Shown piece by piece: positions 52,220-61,204 of a DNA stretch of 64,000 nt. The translations under genes were made by a program, and so were the position numbers. The stretch is from Virgifigura sp964551315. GTDB lineage: Bacteria; Pseudomonadota; Alphaproteobacteria; Dongiales; Dongiaceae. The notes below the pieces were generated by a model that ran no database searches, was not told where the DNA came from, and saw nothing but the letters and a program-made list of their open reading frames with translations. The stretch is taken from positions 26,371-90,370 of the forward strand of contig CAZKCM010000010.1 of NCBI GenBank assembly GCA_964551315.1. The letters are read 5' to 3'. Position 1 is the stretch's first letter, and each line of letters starts with the position of its first letter.

Positions 52220-53284
52220 GTGGCCCAGTACAAGATCGCCGTCATCCCCGGCGACGGGATCGGCAACGAGGTGGTGGACGAGGGCATCCGGGTGATGGAG
52301 GCCGCCGGCCGCCGGTTCGGAATCGAGTTCGCCTGGGAGCGCTTCGACTGGTCCTGCGAGCGCTTCGTCAAGACCGGCCGCATGATGCCGGAGGACGGGC
52401 TCGAGCGGATCAAGGGCCATGATGCGATCTATCTCGGCGCCGTCGGCTGGCCCAGCGTGCCCGACCACGTCTCGCTCTGGGGCCTGCTCATCCCGATCCG
52501 CCGGGAGTTCCATCAGTATGTCGCGCTGCGGCCGGTCCGCGTGCTGCGCGGCATGACGAGCCCCCTCGCCGGCCGGACGGCCGAGGAGATCGATTTCTAC
52601 GTCGTGCGCGAGAACAACGAGGGCGAGTACTCGGAGATCGGCGGCCGGCTCTACCGCGGTACCGAGGCGGAGATGGTCGTCCAGGAATCGGTGTTCACCC
52701 GCCGCGGCGTCGACCGGATCCTCCGCTACGCCTTCGAGCTGGCGCGCTCGCGGCCGAAGAAGCACCTCACCGCGGCGACCAAGTCGAACGGCATCATCCA
52801 CACCATGCCCTACTGGGACGAGCGCTTCGCGGCGATGGCGGCGCAGTACCCGGACGTGAGGGCCGACAAGTACCACATCGACATCCTGACCGCGCATTTC
52901 GTCCTGCACCCCGACTGGTTCGACGTCGTCGTCGGTTCCAACCTGCTGGGCGACATTCTCTCCGACCTCGGGCCGGCCGTGGCCGGGTCGATCGGCATCG
53001 CGCCGGGCGCCAACATCAACCCGGAACGGGAGTTCCCCTCGATGTTCGAGCCGGTCCACGGCTCCGCGCCGGACATTGCCGGCCAGGGAATCGCCAATCC
53101 GATCGGGCAGATCTGGTCGGGCGCCATGATGCTGGAGCATCTCGGCCATGCGGACGCCGCGGCGGCCGTTCTCGCTGCGATCGAGACGGTGCTGGCCGAG
53201 CCTGGCCTGCGGACGCGCGACCTGGGCGGCACGGCCTCGACCGAGGCCTGCGGCCGGGCGATCGCCGAGGCCGTCGGATCCTGA
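52220..53284 (+). CDS. Tartrate dehydrogenase / D-malate dehydrogenase (decarboxylating)
   Basis: 354 aa from a GTG with GAGGAGG upstream. Isocitrate/isopropylmalate dehydrogenase family: YKIAVIPGDGIGNEVVDEG, the substrate-arginine region QYVALRPVRVLRGM, the tyrosine/NAD part YVVRENNEGEYSEIGGRLY, and the metal aspartates in SNLLGDILSDLGPAVAGSIG. GAVGWPSVPDHVSLWGLLIPIRR is typical of TDH/TtuC rather than LeuB. It oxidises tartrate and decarboxylates D-malate, giving central intermediates. With tarD it makes a C4 hydroxy-dicarboxylate catabolic pair. Confidence 0.9.
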   Translation: MAQYKIAVIPGDGIGNEVVDEGIRVMEAAGRRFGIEFAWERFDWSCERFVKTGRMMPEDGLERIKGHDAIYLGAVGWPSVPDHVSLWGLLIPIRREFHQYVALRPVRVLRGMTSPLAGRTAEEIDFYVVRENNEGEYSEIGGRLYRGTEAEMVVQESVFTRRGVDRILRYAFELARSRPKKHLTAATKSNGIIHTMPYWDERFAAMAAQYPDVRADKYHIDILTAHFVLHPDWFDVVVGSNLLGDILSDLGPAVAGSIGIAPGANINPEREFPSMFEPVHGSAPDIAGQGIANPIGQIWSGAMMLEHLGHADAAAAVLAAIETVLAEPGLRTRDLGGTASTEACGRAIAEAVGS

Positions 53285-53583
53285 CCCAGGCCCTGGGCCG
53301 GTTTCGGCGCCGGGACGGCACGGGCAGGACGTGGCGGCGGCACCTCCGATCCGTCACAAATTTAGCTCAAAAGCGACGTTTATAGGCCGATTTCCGTGCC
53401 GATCGATCTTGCGTTCCGCCTCAATCACACCATCTTTGGACCAGCGCGGGACCGCGATGAGCCCTGTGTTCGACGCTCGACCAAAAAGGGGTTGCATCGC
53501 GCTGCAAAATGCGGCACAGCCCCGCGGGTTACCCGAAAGCATATCGCTGGCTGGGTTCATCTACTGGTTAGGAAGGGGACGCC
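53285..53583 (+). other. Long leader upstream of speD
   Basis: 299 bp without a gene. The second half can fold: GGGGTTG (about 53488) pairs with CAGCCCC (about 53518) around smaller GC stems, and AGGAAGGGG precedes the start. It could be a structured leader sensing polyamines or SAM, but it matches no riboswitch I recognise. Confidence 0.35.
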
Positions 53584-54123
53584 ATGGAAAAGCACGACGT
53601 CCTTGCCAAATTGGGGATGGACTTGGACCTGCACGCCGCAGGCAACCGAACCAAAGAGGTAAGAGCAACAAATCCGAGCGGCTCGAACGTCGAGCCAATT
53701 TTCGATCACCTGAACCGCCCTGCGGCAGACCCGGCGGTGAATGACAGTCGGCTCGACCACTTCGTCGAGCGCGACGGCATGCGCTTCGCTGGCACCCACC
53801 TGATCGCGGATCTGTGGGACGCGAGCCGGCTCGACGAGCTTGAGCACGTCGAGAACACCCTGCGCCGTGCGGCCGACGCGGCCGGTGCCACGGTGCTCAA
53901 CATCGACCTGCACCACTTCACGCCGAACGGCGGCGTGTCGGGGGTCGCGGTGCTGGCGGAAAGCCACATCTCGATCCACACCTGGCCCGAATGCGGCTAT
54001 GCGGCGGTCGATATCTTCATGTGCGGCAAGGCGCAGCCGCATCGCGCCATCGCGGTGCTGCGCGAGGCCTTCACGCCGCGTTCCGTCAACCTCGGCGAGC
54101 ACAAGCGCGGCATCGTCGGATGA
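53584..54123 (+). CDS. speD: S-adenosylmethionine decarboxylase proenzyme
   Basis: 179 aa bacterial class 1b-type proenzyme. Self-cleavage is expected at Glu126-Ser127 in LAESHISIHTWPE, generating the pyruvoyl cofactor on Ser127. The catalytic His and Cys are in IHTWPECGYA and DIFMCGK. An N-terminal extension of about 60 residues before RDGMRFAGTHLIADLW is longer than in compact homologues. It supplies decarboxylated SAM to SpeE, whose start overlaps its stop. Confidence 0.95.
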   Translation: MEKHDVLAKLGMDLDLHAAGNRTKEVRATNPSGSNVEPIFDHLNRPAADPAVNDSRLDHFVERDGMRFAGTHLIADLWDASRLDELEHVENTLRRAADAAGATVLNIDLHHFTPNGGVSGVAVLAESHISIHTWPECGYAAVDIFMCGKAQPHRAIAVLREAFTPRSVNLGEHKRGIVG

Positions 54124-54962
54124 TGCTGTTTGCCGAAACCCTGCATTCGGGTTACGGCCAGCATTTCGAAGTCGACCGGGTCCTGTATCGGAAGAAGACC
54201 GAGCATCAGGACCTGGTCATCTTCGAAACGCCCTTCTTCGGCAAGGTTCTGGCCCTCGACGGCGTGATCCAGACCACCGAGCGCGACAACCACGTCTATC
54301 ACGAGATGCTCGCACATGTGCCGATCCTGGCGCACGGATCGGCCAGGGAGGTGCTGATCGTCGGAGGCGGCGACGGCGGCTGCCTGCGCGAGGTCGTCAA
54401 GCACCCGGTGGAGCGCGCCACGCTGGTCGACATCGACGGCGAGGTGATCGAGCTGTCGAAGCGTTACCTGCCGGAACTGTCCGACGGCGCCTTCGACGAT
54501 CCGAAGGCCGAGGTGATCATCGCCGACGGTCTGGCCTACCTCACCGGAACCGACCGGCAATTCGACGTCATCATCGTCGACTCGACCGATCCGATCGGGC
54601 CGGGAGAAGTGCTGTTCTCGGAAGGCTTCTACGCCGCCTGCAGACGCCGGCTCACGCCGGGCGGGGTCGTCGTCACCCAGAACGGCGTCCCGCTCCTGCA
54701 GCCGGACGAGCTGCGCGGCAGCCACCGGAGGTTGTCGGCACTCTTCGCCGACGCCCGCTTCTACCTCGCCGCGGTCCCCACCTATGTCGGCGGCGCCATG
54801 GCCCTCGGCTGGGCCAGCGACAACGCCGACCTGCACCGACTCTCGGCCGCGGATATCCGCCCGCGCTACGAGGCCGTCGGCCTCAAGACCCGCTACTACA
54901 GCCCCGAGGTGCACGCCGCAAGCTTCGCGCTGCCGCCCGAGATCCTGGCGCTTTGCGCCTGA
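54120..54962 (+). CDS. speE: Spermidine synthase
   Basis: 280 aa aminopropyltransferase. The ATG shares ATGA with the speD stop; a second ATG follows immediately. Landmarks are FAETLHSGYGQHFEVDRVLY, the SAM-fold glycine loop VLIVGGGDGGCLREVVKHP, the acidic VDIDGEVIEL, and the catalytic VDSTDPIGPGEVLFSEGFY. With speD it forms the spermidine-making unit; no ornithine decarboxylase is nearby. Confidence 0.96.
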   Translation: MMLFAETLHSGYGQHFEVDRVLYRKKTEHQDLVIFETPFFGKVLALDGVIQTTERDNHVYHEMLAHVPILAHGSAREVLIVGGGDGGCLREVVKHPVERATLVDIDGEVIELSKRYLPELSDGAFDDPKAEVIIADGLAYLTGTDRQFDVIIVDSTDPIGPGEVLFSEGFYAACRRRLTPGGVVVTQNGVPLLQPDELRGSHRRLSALFADARFYLAAVPTYVGGAMALGWASDNADLHRLSAADIRPRYEAVGLKTRYYSPEVHAASFALPPEILALCA

Positions 54963-54982
54963 GGGGCCCGGCGCGGCCGCGG

Positions 54983-55165
54983 TCACTCGCCGGAGCCGTT
55001 CGCCTCGTCCGGGGGACAGGGGACGGGCATCATCACCTGGCCGTATTCGCGCTCGACGGTCTTGTAACAGGCATTTCCGCCGTCTCCCGCGCAGCCGACC
55101 AACCCAAAAAGCGAGAATAGAAGAGTCGCGCCCACAAGCTGTCGCGCCGATCTCGTCCTCATCAT
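54983..55165 (-). CDS. Small lipoprotein of unknown function
   Basis: About 60 aa starting MMRTRSARQLVGATLLFSLF, with a good lipobox LVGC followed by AGDGGNACYKTVERE. The mature part is only about 38 residues with two further Cys. It is convergent with speE, 20 bp from its stop. The signal sequence and lipobox support a real gene. No family was recognised. Confidence 0.55.
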   Translation of the reverse strand: MMRTRSARQLVGATLLFSLFGLVGCAGDGGNACYKTVEREYGQVMMPVPCPPDEANGSGE

Positions 55166-55521
55166 TTTATACCTGTCCAAGATCATCGATTGCGCCATTC
55201 CAACCGCGGCATCACCAAGATGGTCGCCGCCGTTGCGTGCCGAAAGCTTGCATTTGTATCAGAAAAAATGAACCGGAATTTAGGAGTGACGGCTCGCGCA
55301 TCGAAACGCGCCAGCGGGACGCTTGGGACGACGCATGGACCGGTACCTCATCTGCCGGACGCCGTTCAGCAGCAGGAAGAACCGGCCGAGCCGCGGCGCC
55401 TGATCGCGTTCCTTCCCGCCGGCGGTATCGGCGGCAGACGCCGGCCGGCGGCGAATAGAACAACGGCAGCCGGACGCGGTTCCGCTCCCAAGGCGTCCGC
55501 TTTCCCCGAGGCCCTATGGCC
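55166..55521. other. Intergenic region, no clear gene
   Basis: 356 bp between the small lipoprotein and livF. There are short frames on both strands without ribosome sites. The 3' part is the downstream flank of livF, but I see no strong terminator hairpin. Confidence 0.5.
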
Positions 55522-56263
<742 letters not shown>

Positions 56264-56277
<14 letters not shown>

Positions 56278-57028
56278 CGGCGCCCTCCCCCAGATAGGCG
56301 GCGCGGACGCGCGGATCGGCCATGACCGCGCGCGGCTCGCCCTCGGCGATCACCCGCCCCTGTTCGAGCACGACCAGACGGCGGCAGACCCGCATGACCT
56401 CGGCCAGGTTGTGCTCGATCAGCAGGATCGTCGTTCCCGCACGGTTGAGCCCGGCGATGGTATCGGCCAGCCGGCGCGCCTCCGCGTGATTGAGGCCGGC
56501 CAGCGGCTCGTCGAGGAGCAGGAGGCGCGGCTCGAGCGCGAGCGCCCGCGCGAGCTCGAGCCGCTTCAGGTAGCCGAGCGGCAGCGTCGCCGGCGCGGCC
56601 TCGGCCGCCTCGCCGATGCCGACCAGGTCGAGCAGCTCGCGCGCCCGCGCGCGTTCGGCCGAACGGTCGATGTGGAACAGGGACAGGATGGGGTTGCGCG
56701 TGCGCCGCCATCCGGCGGCCAGCGCCACGTTGTCGAGAACGCTCAGCGACCGGAACGGGCGCACGACCTGGTGCGACATGCCGAGGCCGAGCCGCGCGCG
56801 GGCCTCGACCGACAGCCCCGTGATGTCCCGCCCGTCGAGCCGGACCCGTCCGCCGTCCGGTCGCACGACCCCGGTGACGAGGCGCAGGAGCGTCGTCTTG
56901 CCGGCGCCGTTGGGGCCGATCAGGCCGGTGAACGATCCCGGCGCGACCGCGAAGGACGCCCCGTCCACCGCGGCGACGCCGCCGAAGCGGACCCGCAGAT
57001 CCTCAACCGCGAGGAGCTGTGCGGTCAT
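56264..57028 (-). CDS. livG: Branched-chain amino acid-type ABC transporter ATP-binding protein LivG
   Basis: 254 aa. Its ATG overlaps the livM stop (TGATG). Walker A is IGPNGAGKTTLLRLVTGV, the signature is ATLPLGYLKRLELARALA (the LivG variant), and Walker B is PRLLLLDEPLAGLNHAEARRL. LivG-typical segments such as GMSHQVVRPFRSLSVLDNVALA are present. It is translationally coupled on both sides. Confidence 0.95.
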
Positions 57029-57894
57029 CAGCCGGTCTCCGCCGCCGGGCGCGCCGGGCGCAGCCGGCGCCAGGCCGCCCGCGTCAGGCCGGCCAAGCCG
57101 TCGGGGCTGAACCGCATGGTCAGCAGCAGCAGCCCGCCGAACAGCAGCAGCTTGTAGTCGTTCACGAAACGGAACATCTCCGGCATCAGCGTCAGCACCA
57201 CCGTGGCCGCGACCACCCCCCAGACCGAGCCGATACCGCCGATCACCACCATCGCGAGGACGCTGATCGAGGTCGTGAAGCCGAAGCTGTCGGGCACGAT
57301 GATGCGCGCGTAATGGGCGTAGAGGCCACCGGCGACGCCGGCCAGCGCCGTGCCGAGGGCGAAGGCCGTCAGCTTGTAGCCGGCGACGCCCACGCCGACG
57401 ACGCGGGCGGTGTCCTCGTCGGCGGCAACGGCGTCGAAGGCAAAGCCCATCCAGGAGCGCCGGACATAGAGGCTGAAGAGCACCACCGCCGCCGCCAGTC
57501 CGAGCGCCAGGGCCATATAGCCGACACTGCCCAGCCCCGGATTGGGGATGCCGGACACGCCGAGCTCGCCGCCCAGCCAGGCCTGCTTGCGGACGAAGCC
57601 GAGGAACAGGAATCCGACGCCCATGGTGGTGATCGCCAGGAAGTCCTCGCGCACGCGCAGGCTCGTCAGCCCGACCACCAGCCCCAGCGCACCCGCCAGT
57701 GCGCCGCCGGCGACGAGCGCCGGCACGAAGGGCAGGCCGGCCTTCGTCAGCACCGCCGCACAATACGCCCCGGTCCCGTAGAACGCGGCGTGGCCCAGGC
57801 TGATCTGGCCGCAGAAGCCGGTGATCAGGTTCAGGCTGAGCGCCAGGATCAGGTTGATGCCGATGATGGTGAGCAGCGTGATTTCGTAGGCCAT
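57028..57894 (-). CDS. livM: Branched-chain amino acid-type ABC transporter permease LivM
   Basis: 288 aa with about eight to nine helices, starting MAYEITLLTIIGINLILALS. Family segments are NLITGFCGQISLGHAAFYGTGAY near the start and ISVLAMVVIGGIGSVWGVVAATVVLTLMPE near the end. It is five bases downstream of the livH stop and overlaps livG. It pairs with LivH to form the channel. Confidence 0.95.
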   Translation of the reverse strand: MAYEITLLTIIGINLILALSLNLITGFCGQISLGHAAFYGTGAYCAAVLTKAGLPFVPALVAGGALAGALGLVVGLTSLRVREDFLAITTMGVGFLFLGFVRKQAWLGGELGVSGIPNPGLGSVGYMALALGLAAAVVLFSLYVRRSWMGFAFDAVAADEDTARVVGVGVAGYKLTAFALGTALAGVAGGLYAHYARIIVPDSFGFTTSISVLAMVVIGGIGSVWGVVAATVVLTLMPEMFRFVNDYKLLLFGGLLLLTMRFSPDGLAGLTRAAWRRLRPARPAAETG

Positions 57895-57899
57895 GACCG

Positions 57900-58630
57900 T
57901 CACCGAACGCCGAACAGCCCGTGCGGCCGCAGCATCAGCACGAGGATGAGGAAGGCGAAGGCGATGGCGTCCCGGTCGAGGGCGTTGCCCATGTAGATCG
58001 TCCCGAAGGACTCGATCACGCCGAGCGCCAGCGCGGCGACGAGCGTGCCCTTCACGTTGCCGAGACCGCCCAGCACGATGATCGCCAGCGCCTTGTAGCT
58101 CGGCACGCTGCCCATGGTCGGTTCGACCAGGTTGTTGATCAGCGAGATCATCACGCCTGCGACCGCGGCGAGCGCGGACCCGATGAAGAACACGAGGTAG
58201 CGGACCCGGACGATGTCGATGCCAAAGGACTGGGCCATCGGCGGGTCGGTGACGGTCGCCCGCCACGCCACGCCGGTCCGCGTCCGCTCGGCCAGCAGGC
58301 CGAGCCCGCCCAGCAGCAATGCGGTNNNNNNNNNNNNNNNNNNNNNNNNNNNNNNNNNNNNNNNNNNNNNNNNNNNNNNNNNNNNNNNNNNNNNNNNNNN
58401 NNNNNNNNNNNNNNNNNNNNNNNNNCCGCCACCGACGCCAGCACGGCGAGCTCCAGGCTGCCGGTCGCGTTGGTCACCGTGACGGCGATGTAGGCGCCGA
58501 GCGTGACCAGCCCGGCATGGGCGACGTGAAGGATGCGCAGCAGCCCGTAGACCAGGGTCAGGCCGACCGCGATCAGGGCATAGATGCTGCCCTGCACGAT
58601 GCCCTGGAGAAACAGGTTCAGGTAGAGCAT
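57900..58630 (-). CDS. livH: Branched-chain amino acid-type ABC transporter permease LivH, interrupted by an assembly gap
   Basis: The N-terminal 68 residues (MLYLNLFLQGIVQGSIYALI, ILHVAHAGLVTLGAYIAV) lie right of the N run on the map. The C-terminal ~141 residues (GIDIVRVRYLVFFIGSALAA, ALAIIVLGGLGNVKGTLVAALALGV) lie left of it. LivH is normally about 290 aa, so roughly 80 residues are missing, more than the 100 N suggest. The gene is presumably intact in the organism. Confidence 0.92.
58326..58425. other. Assembly gap (100 N) inside livH with real missing sequence
   Basis: The flanks share no overlap. Comparing the encoded fragments with a usual LivH length suggests about 240 bases are absent here. 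Confidence 0.8.
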
Positions 58631-58641
58631 GGCGAAGACCG

Positions 58642-58678
58642 CGCGACGGCCCCGTCGCGCGATGACGGGGCCGTCGCG
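58642..58678. terminator. Strong hairpin between livK and livH
   Basis: Perfect 15-base arms (58642-58656 and 58664-58678) with a 7-base loop, starting four bases after the livK stop (minus-strand order). There is no U-tract. Such a hairpin would stabilise or partly terminate livK mRNA, giving more binding protein than permease. Confidence 0.7.
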
Positions 58679-58682
58679 GCGA

Positions 58683-59828
58683 TTACATCTCCGGCGGCGC
58701 CAGCAGCTCCGGGTCGCTGATCACCGCGTAGTGGTGGAACGCGCCGTCCCGGACGATCTGCACCTGGACGTCCTTGCGGACCTCGCCGAGCTCGTTGAAC
58801 GAGATGGTCCCGGTCGAGGCGCGCAGGTTCGTCGCCGCGATGGCGTCGCGGATCGCCGCCGGGTCCTCGGTGCCGGCACGCCGCATGGCGTCCACCACGA
58901 CCTTCACCGCGGTGTGGGTCGAGGCCGCCACCATGTCGGCCGGATAGCCCGCCTTCTCCTCGAACTGCTCGATGAAGTTGCGCATTTCCGGGTCCTTCGA
59001 GTCGCGGTCGAGCGAGGTCGTGATGATCACGCCCTCGGCCGCCGCGCCGGCGATGTCGATGAAGCTCTGGCTATCGTAGCCCTCCTGGCCGATGATCGGT
59101 GCGTCGATGCCGGCGGCGCGGAGCTGGGCGACCAGAGGCCCGGCCGTGAAGAAGTAACCGGAAGCATAGATTGCCTCGGGGTTGTCGGCCATGACCCGGG
59201 CGACGATGGCGCCGAACTGCCGGTCCTTGATCGCGTATTCGTACTCGTTGACGATCTCGATGCCGAACCGGTCGGCGGCTTCCTTGAATCCCTGGGCGAG
59301 CGCCTGCCCGAAATCGTTGTTGAGCGTGATCAGCACGACCCGCTTCTTGCCGAGCAGGTCGCCGACCAGCTTGGCGCCGGCGCGTCCCTGCACCTCGCCC
59401 ATGAAAGTCGTGCGGAACACGTAGTCGCCGGCGCGGGTGATGTCGGGGTGGATTCCGTAGGCCGACACATAGGGAATTCCGGCGTCCTGGAACACCTGCG
59501 CGGCGGCGCGGGTCGAGGCCGAGTAGCTGCCGGAGACGCCGACCTTGACCCCGTCCTGCTCGATCATCTTGGTGGCGGCCGGGACCGCCGCGGTCGAGGA
59601 GGCCTGGTCGTCATAGACCACCAGCTCGATCTGCTTGCCGTTGATGCCGCCGTCGGCATTCGCCTGCTCCACCGCCAGTTCGGCGCCGTTGAGCGCCGAC
59701 TTGCCGTCGGCCGCCGCGAAACCGGTCAAGGGCACGTTGAAGCCGATCTTGACCGTTTCCGCCGCGGCCGTGCCCGCCATCGCCATCAAGGCCGCGCCGA
59801 GCAGGCAACCCAAAGTTGTAATCCTCAT
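58683..59828 (-). CDS. livK: Branched-chain amino acid-type ABC transporter substrate-binding protein LivK
   Basis: 381 aa. The ATG at 59828 has GGGAGAACGCA upstream. A signal peptide (MRITTLGCLLGAALMAMAG, cleavage near AAAE) precedes a type I periplasmic binding fold: VKIGFNVPLTGFAAADGKSA, the hinge segment VSGSYSASTRAAAQVFQDAG and GEVRKDVQVQIVRDGAF at the end. It is the first gene of the liv operon. The ligand could be a branched-chain amino acid or another small polar solute; this is not decidable from sequence. Confidence 0.94.
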   Translation of the reverse strand: MRITTLGCLLGAALMAMAGTAAAETVKIGFNVPLTGFAAADGKSALNGAELAVEQANADGGINGKQIELVVYDDQASSTAAVPAATKMIEQDGVKVGVSGSYSASTRAAAQVFQDAGIPYVSAYGIHPDITRAGDYVFRTTFMGEVQGRAGAKLVGDLLGKKRVVLITLNNDFGQALAQGFKEAADRFGIEIVNEYEYAIKDRQFGAIVARVMADNPEAIYASGYFFTAGPLVAQLRAAGIDAPIIGQEGYDSQSFIDIAGAAAEGVIITTSLDRDSKDPEMRNFIEQFEEKAGYPADMVAASTHTAVKVVVDAMRRAGTEDPAAIRDAIAATNLRASTGTISFNELGEVRKDVQVQIVRDGAFHHYAVISDPELLAPPEM

Positions 59829-60180
59829 TGCGTTCTCCCTCGCGTAAAGCCGGGATGTCGTGATGTTGCCGTGGTTCCAAGGGAATGGTCGAAGCAAGGG
59901 GCAGACCATTCCCAACTGGCCGATATTGGGAGGGCGGACGAACCTCTGTCAACGCCGACTCCGCGCGGCCCGATCCGGCCGTCAAGCGCGGCAGATCTGC
60001 ATCTGTATTCGGCCGGATCGACCACCCGCGAGTCCTGCTCGGAAGAAGCTTTCGCCGTGAAAGAACGGCTGCGAACCGCGGCCCGGCCTGGGCAACGGTT
60101 GATGTCCGGTTCGGCGAACTTATATCTGTCTTTGTCCCACCGAAGCGATTTTCTGCTTCTCTTCCCGAAAGGAGATTCGT
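59829..60180. other. Divergent spacer with an inverted repeat
   Basis: 352 bp between livK and the 60181 gene. It contains GGGAATGGTC (59881-59890) and its exact complement (59904-59913), 53 bases before livK on its own strand. That is a candidate operator or 5'-UTR hairpin of the liv operon. Confidence 0.55.
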
Positions 60181-60450
60181 TTGACGTTTGATTTCGAGAC
60201 GCTGATTCTCTCCGATGAACAAAAGCGCGCCGAAGACTGGTGCCGGCAGCGCGGCCTGGAAATGCAAGTCTTGATGGAAAACAGCGTTCGCTATCGCAAG
60301 CCGAACGCCGGCTTCACGAACGCGAAGATGAAGCTGATCCGAATCTACAACATGACCCGCGAATACAAGGACGAGTGGCAGCAGGACACCGAGCTTGTTC
60401 CTGAGCCCACGCAGTCCGCCCGGACCGGGTCCACGAGGCGGGGCCGGTAA
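60181..60450 (+). CDS. Small hypothetical protein
   Basis: 89 aa from a TTG preceded by AAGGAGATTCG, a strong ribosome site that decides the start. The product is highly charged and mainly helical (SDEQKRAEDWCRQRGLEM, NAKMKLIRIYNMTREYKDEW) with a basic, Thr/Arg-rich tail. There is no signal peptide or membrane segment. No family was recognised. The ribosome site and amino-acid composition argue that it is expressed. Confidence 0.6.
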   Translation: MTFDFETLILSDEQKRAEDWCRQRGLEMQVLMENSVRYRKPNAGFTNAKMKLIRIYNMTREYKDEWQQDTELVPEPTQSARTGSTRRGR

Positions 60451-60539
60451 CCCCCCTCTCTCCTCGAATCACCGGGGCACGCTTCCGTTCTCACGCGCCC
60501 CGCTCCAGCGAAGCGATTGGACGGATCGCCCCTCCAGCG

Positions 60540-61199
60540 TCAACCCTTGGTGCCGTCCGCCGTTGCGGGCTCCGAATCGGGGCCATGCCGGTTTGGGGAT
60601 CGGCGACGACGGGTGGCGGCGATCCAGGCATCGACCCGCGATTCGGGATCGGCGCTTCGCACGACGTCGGTGACCACGGCCAGGCTGTCGGCCCCGGCCG
60701 CGAGGACGCCCGCCGCCCGCTCGACGGTCAGGCCGCCGATGGCGACCAGGGGCCGGTCGCCGATCAGGCGCTTCCACTCGCCGATCCTCTCCAGCCCCTG
60801 CGGCGCCCAGGGCATCTTCTTGAGGATGGTCGGGTAGATCGGCCCGAGCGCGACGTAGTCCGGCGCGAAGCCGAGCGCGCGGTCGAGCTCTGCGTGGCTG
60901 TGGGTGCTGACGCCGAGCCGGAGCCCCGCCCGCCGGATCGCCGGCAGGTCCGCCCCGTCGAGGTCGCCCTGCCCCAGGTGGACGAAATCGCACCCCTCCT
61001 CGATGGCGATCTGCCAGTAGTCGTTGACGATCAGCTGCGCCCCGTGCCGCGCACACAGCGCCTTGGCGTCCCGGACCTGTTGCCGGATCTCCGGCTCGGG
61101 CCTGTCCTTGATCCGCAGCTGAACGAGCTTCACCCCCCGCGGAAGGAGGCGCCGAAGCCACGCCGCGTCGTCCACGATAGGATAGAACGGGTCGAGCAT
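60540..61199 (-). CDS. thiE: Thiamine phosphate synthase
   Basis: 219 aa TIM-barrel enzyme joining HMP-PP and thiazole phosphate to thiamine phosphate. Family segments are GVKLVQLRIKDRPEPE, AQLIVNDYWQIAIEEGCDFVHLGQGD, LGVSTHSHAELDRAL, YVALGPIYPTILKKMPW and PLVAIGGLTVERAAGVLAAGADSLAVV. The C-terminus has a short Arg/Pro-rich extension. It is the last gene of the thiC-O-S-G-E operon, six bases after the thiG stop. Confidence 0.95.
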   Translation of the reverse strand: MLDPFYPIVDDAAWLRRLLPRGVKLVQLRIKDRPEPEIRQQVRDAKALCARHGAQLIVNDYWQIAIEEGCDFVHLGQGDLDGADLPAIRRAGLRLGVSTHSHAELDRALGFAPDYVALGPIYPTILKKMPWAPQGLERIGEWKRLIGDRPLVAIGGLTVERAAGVLAAGADSLAVVTDVVRSADPESRVDAWIAATRRRRSPNRHGPDSEPATADGTKG

Positions 61200-61204
61200 C
61201 GCCG

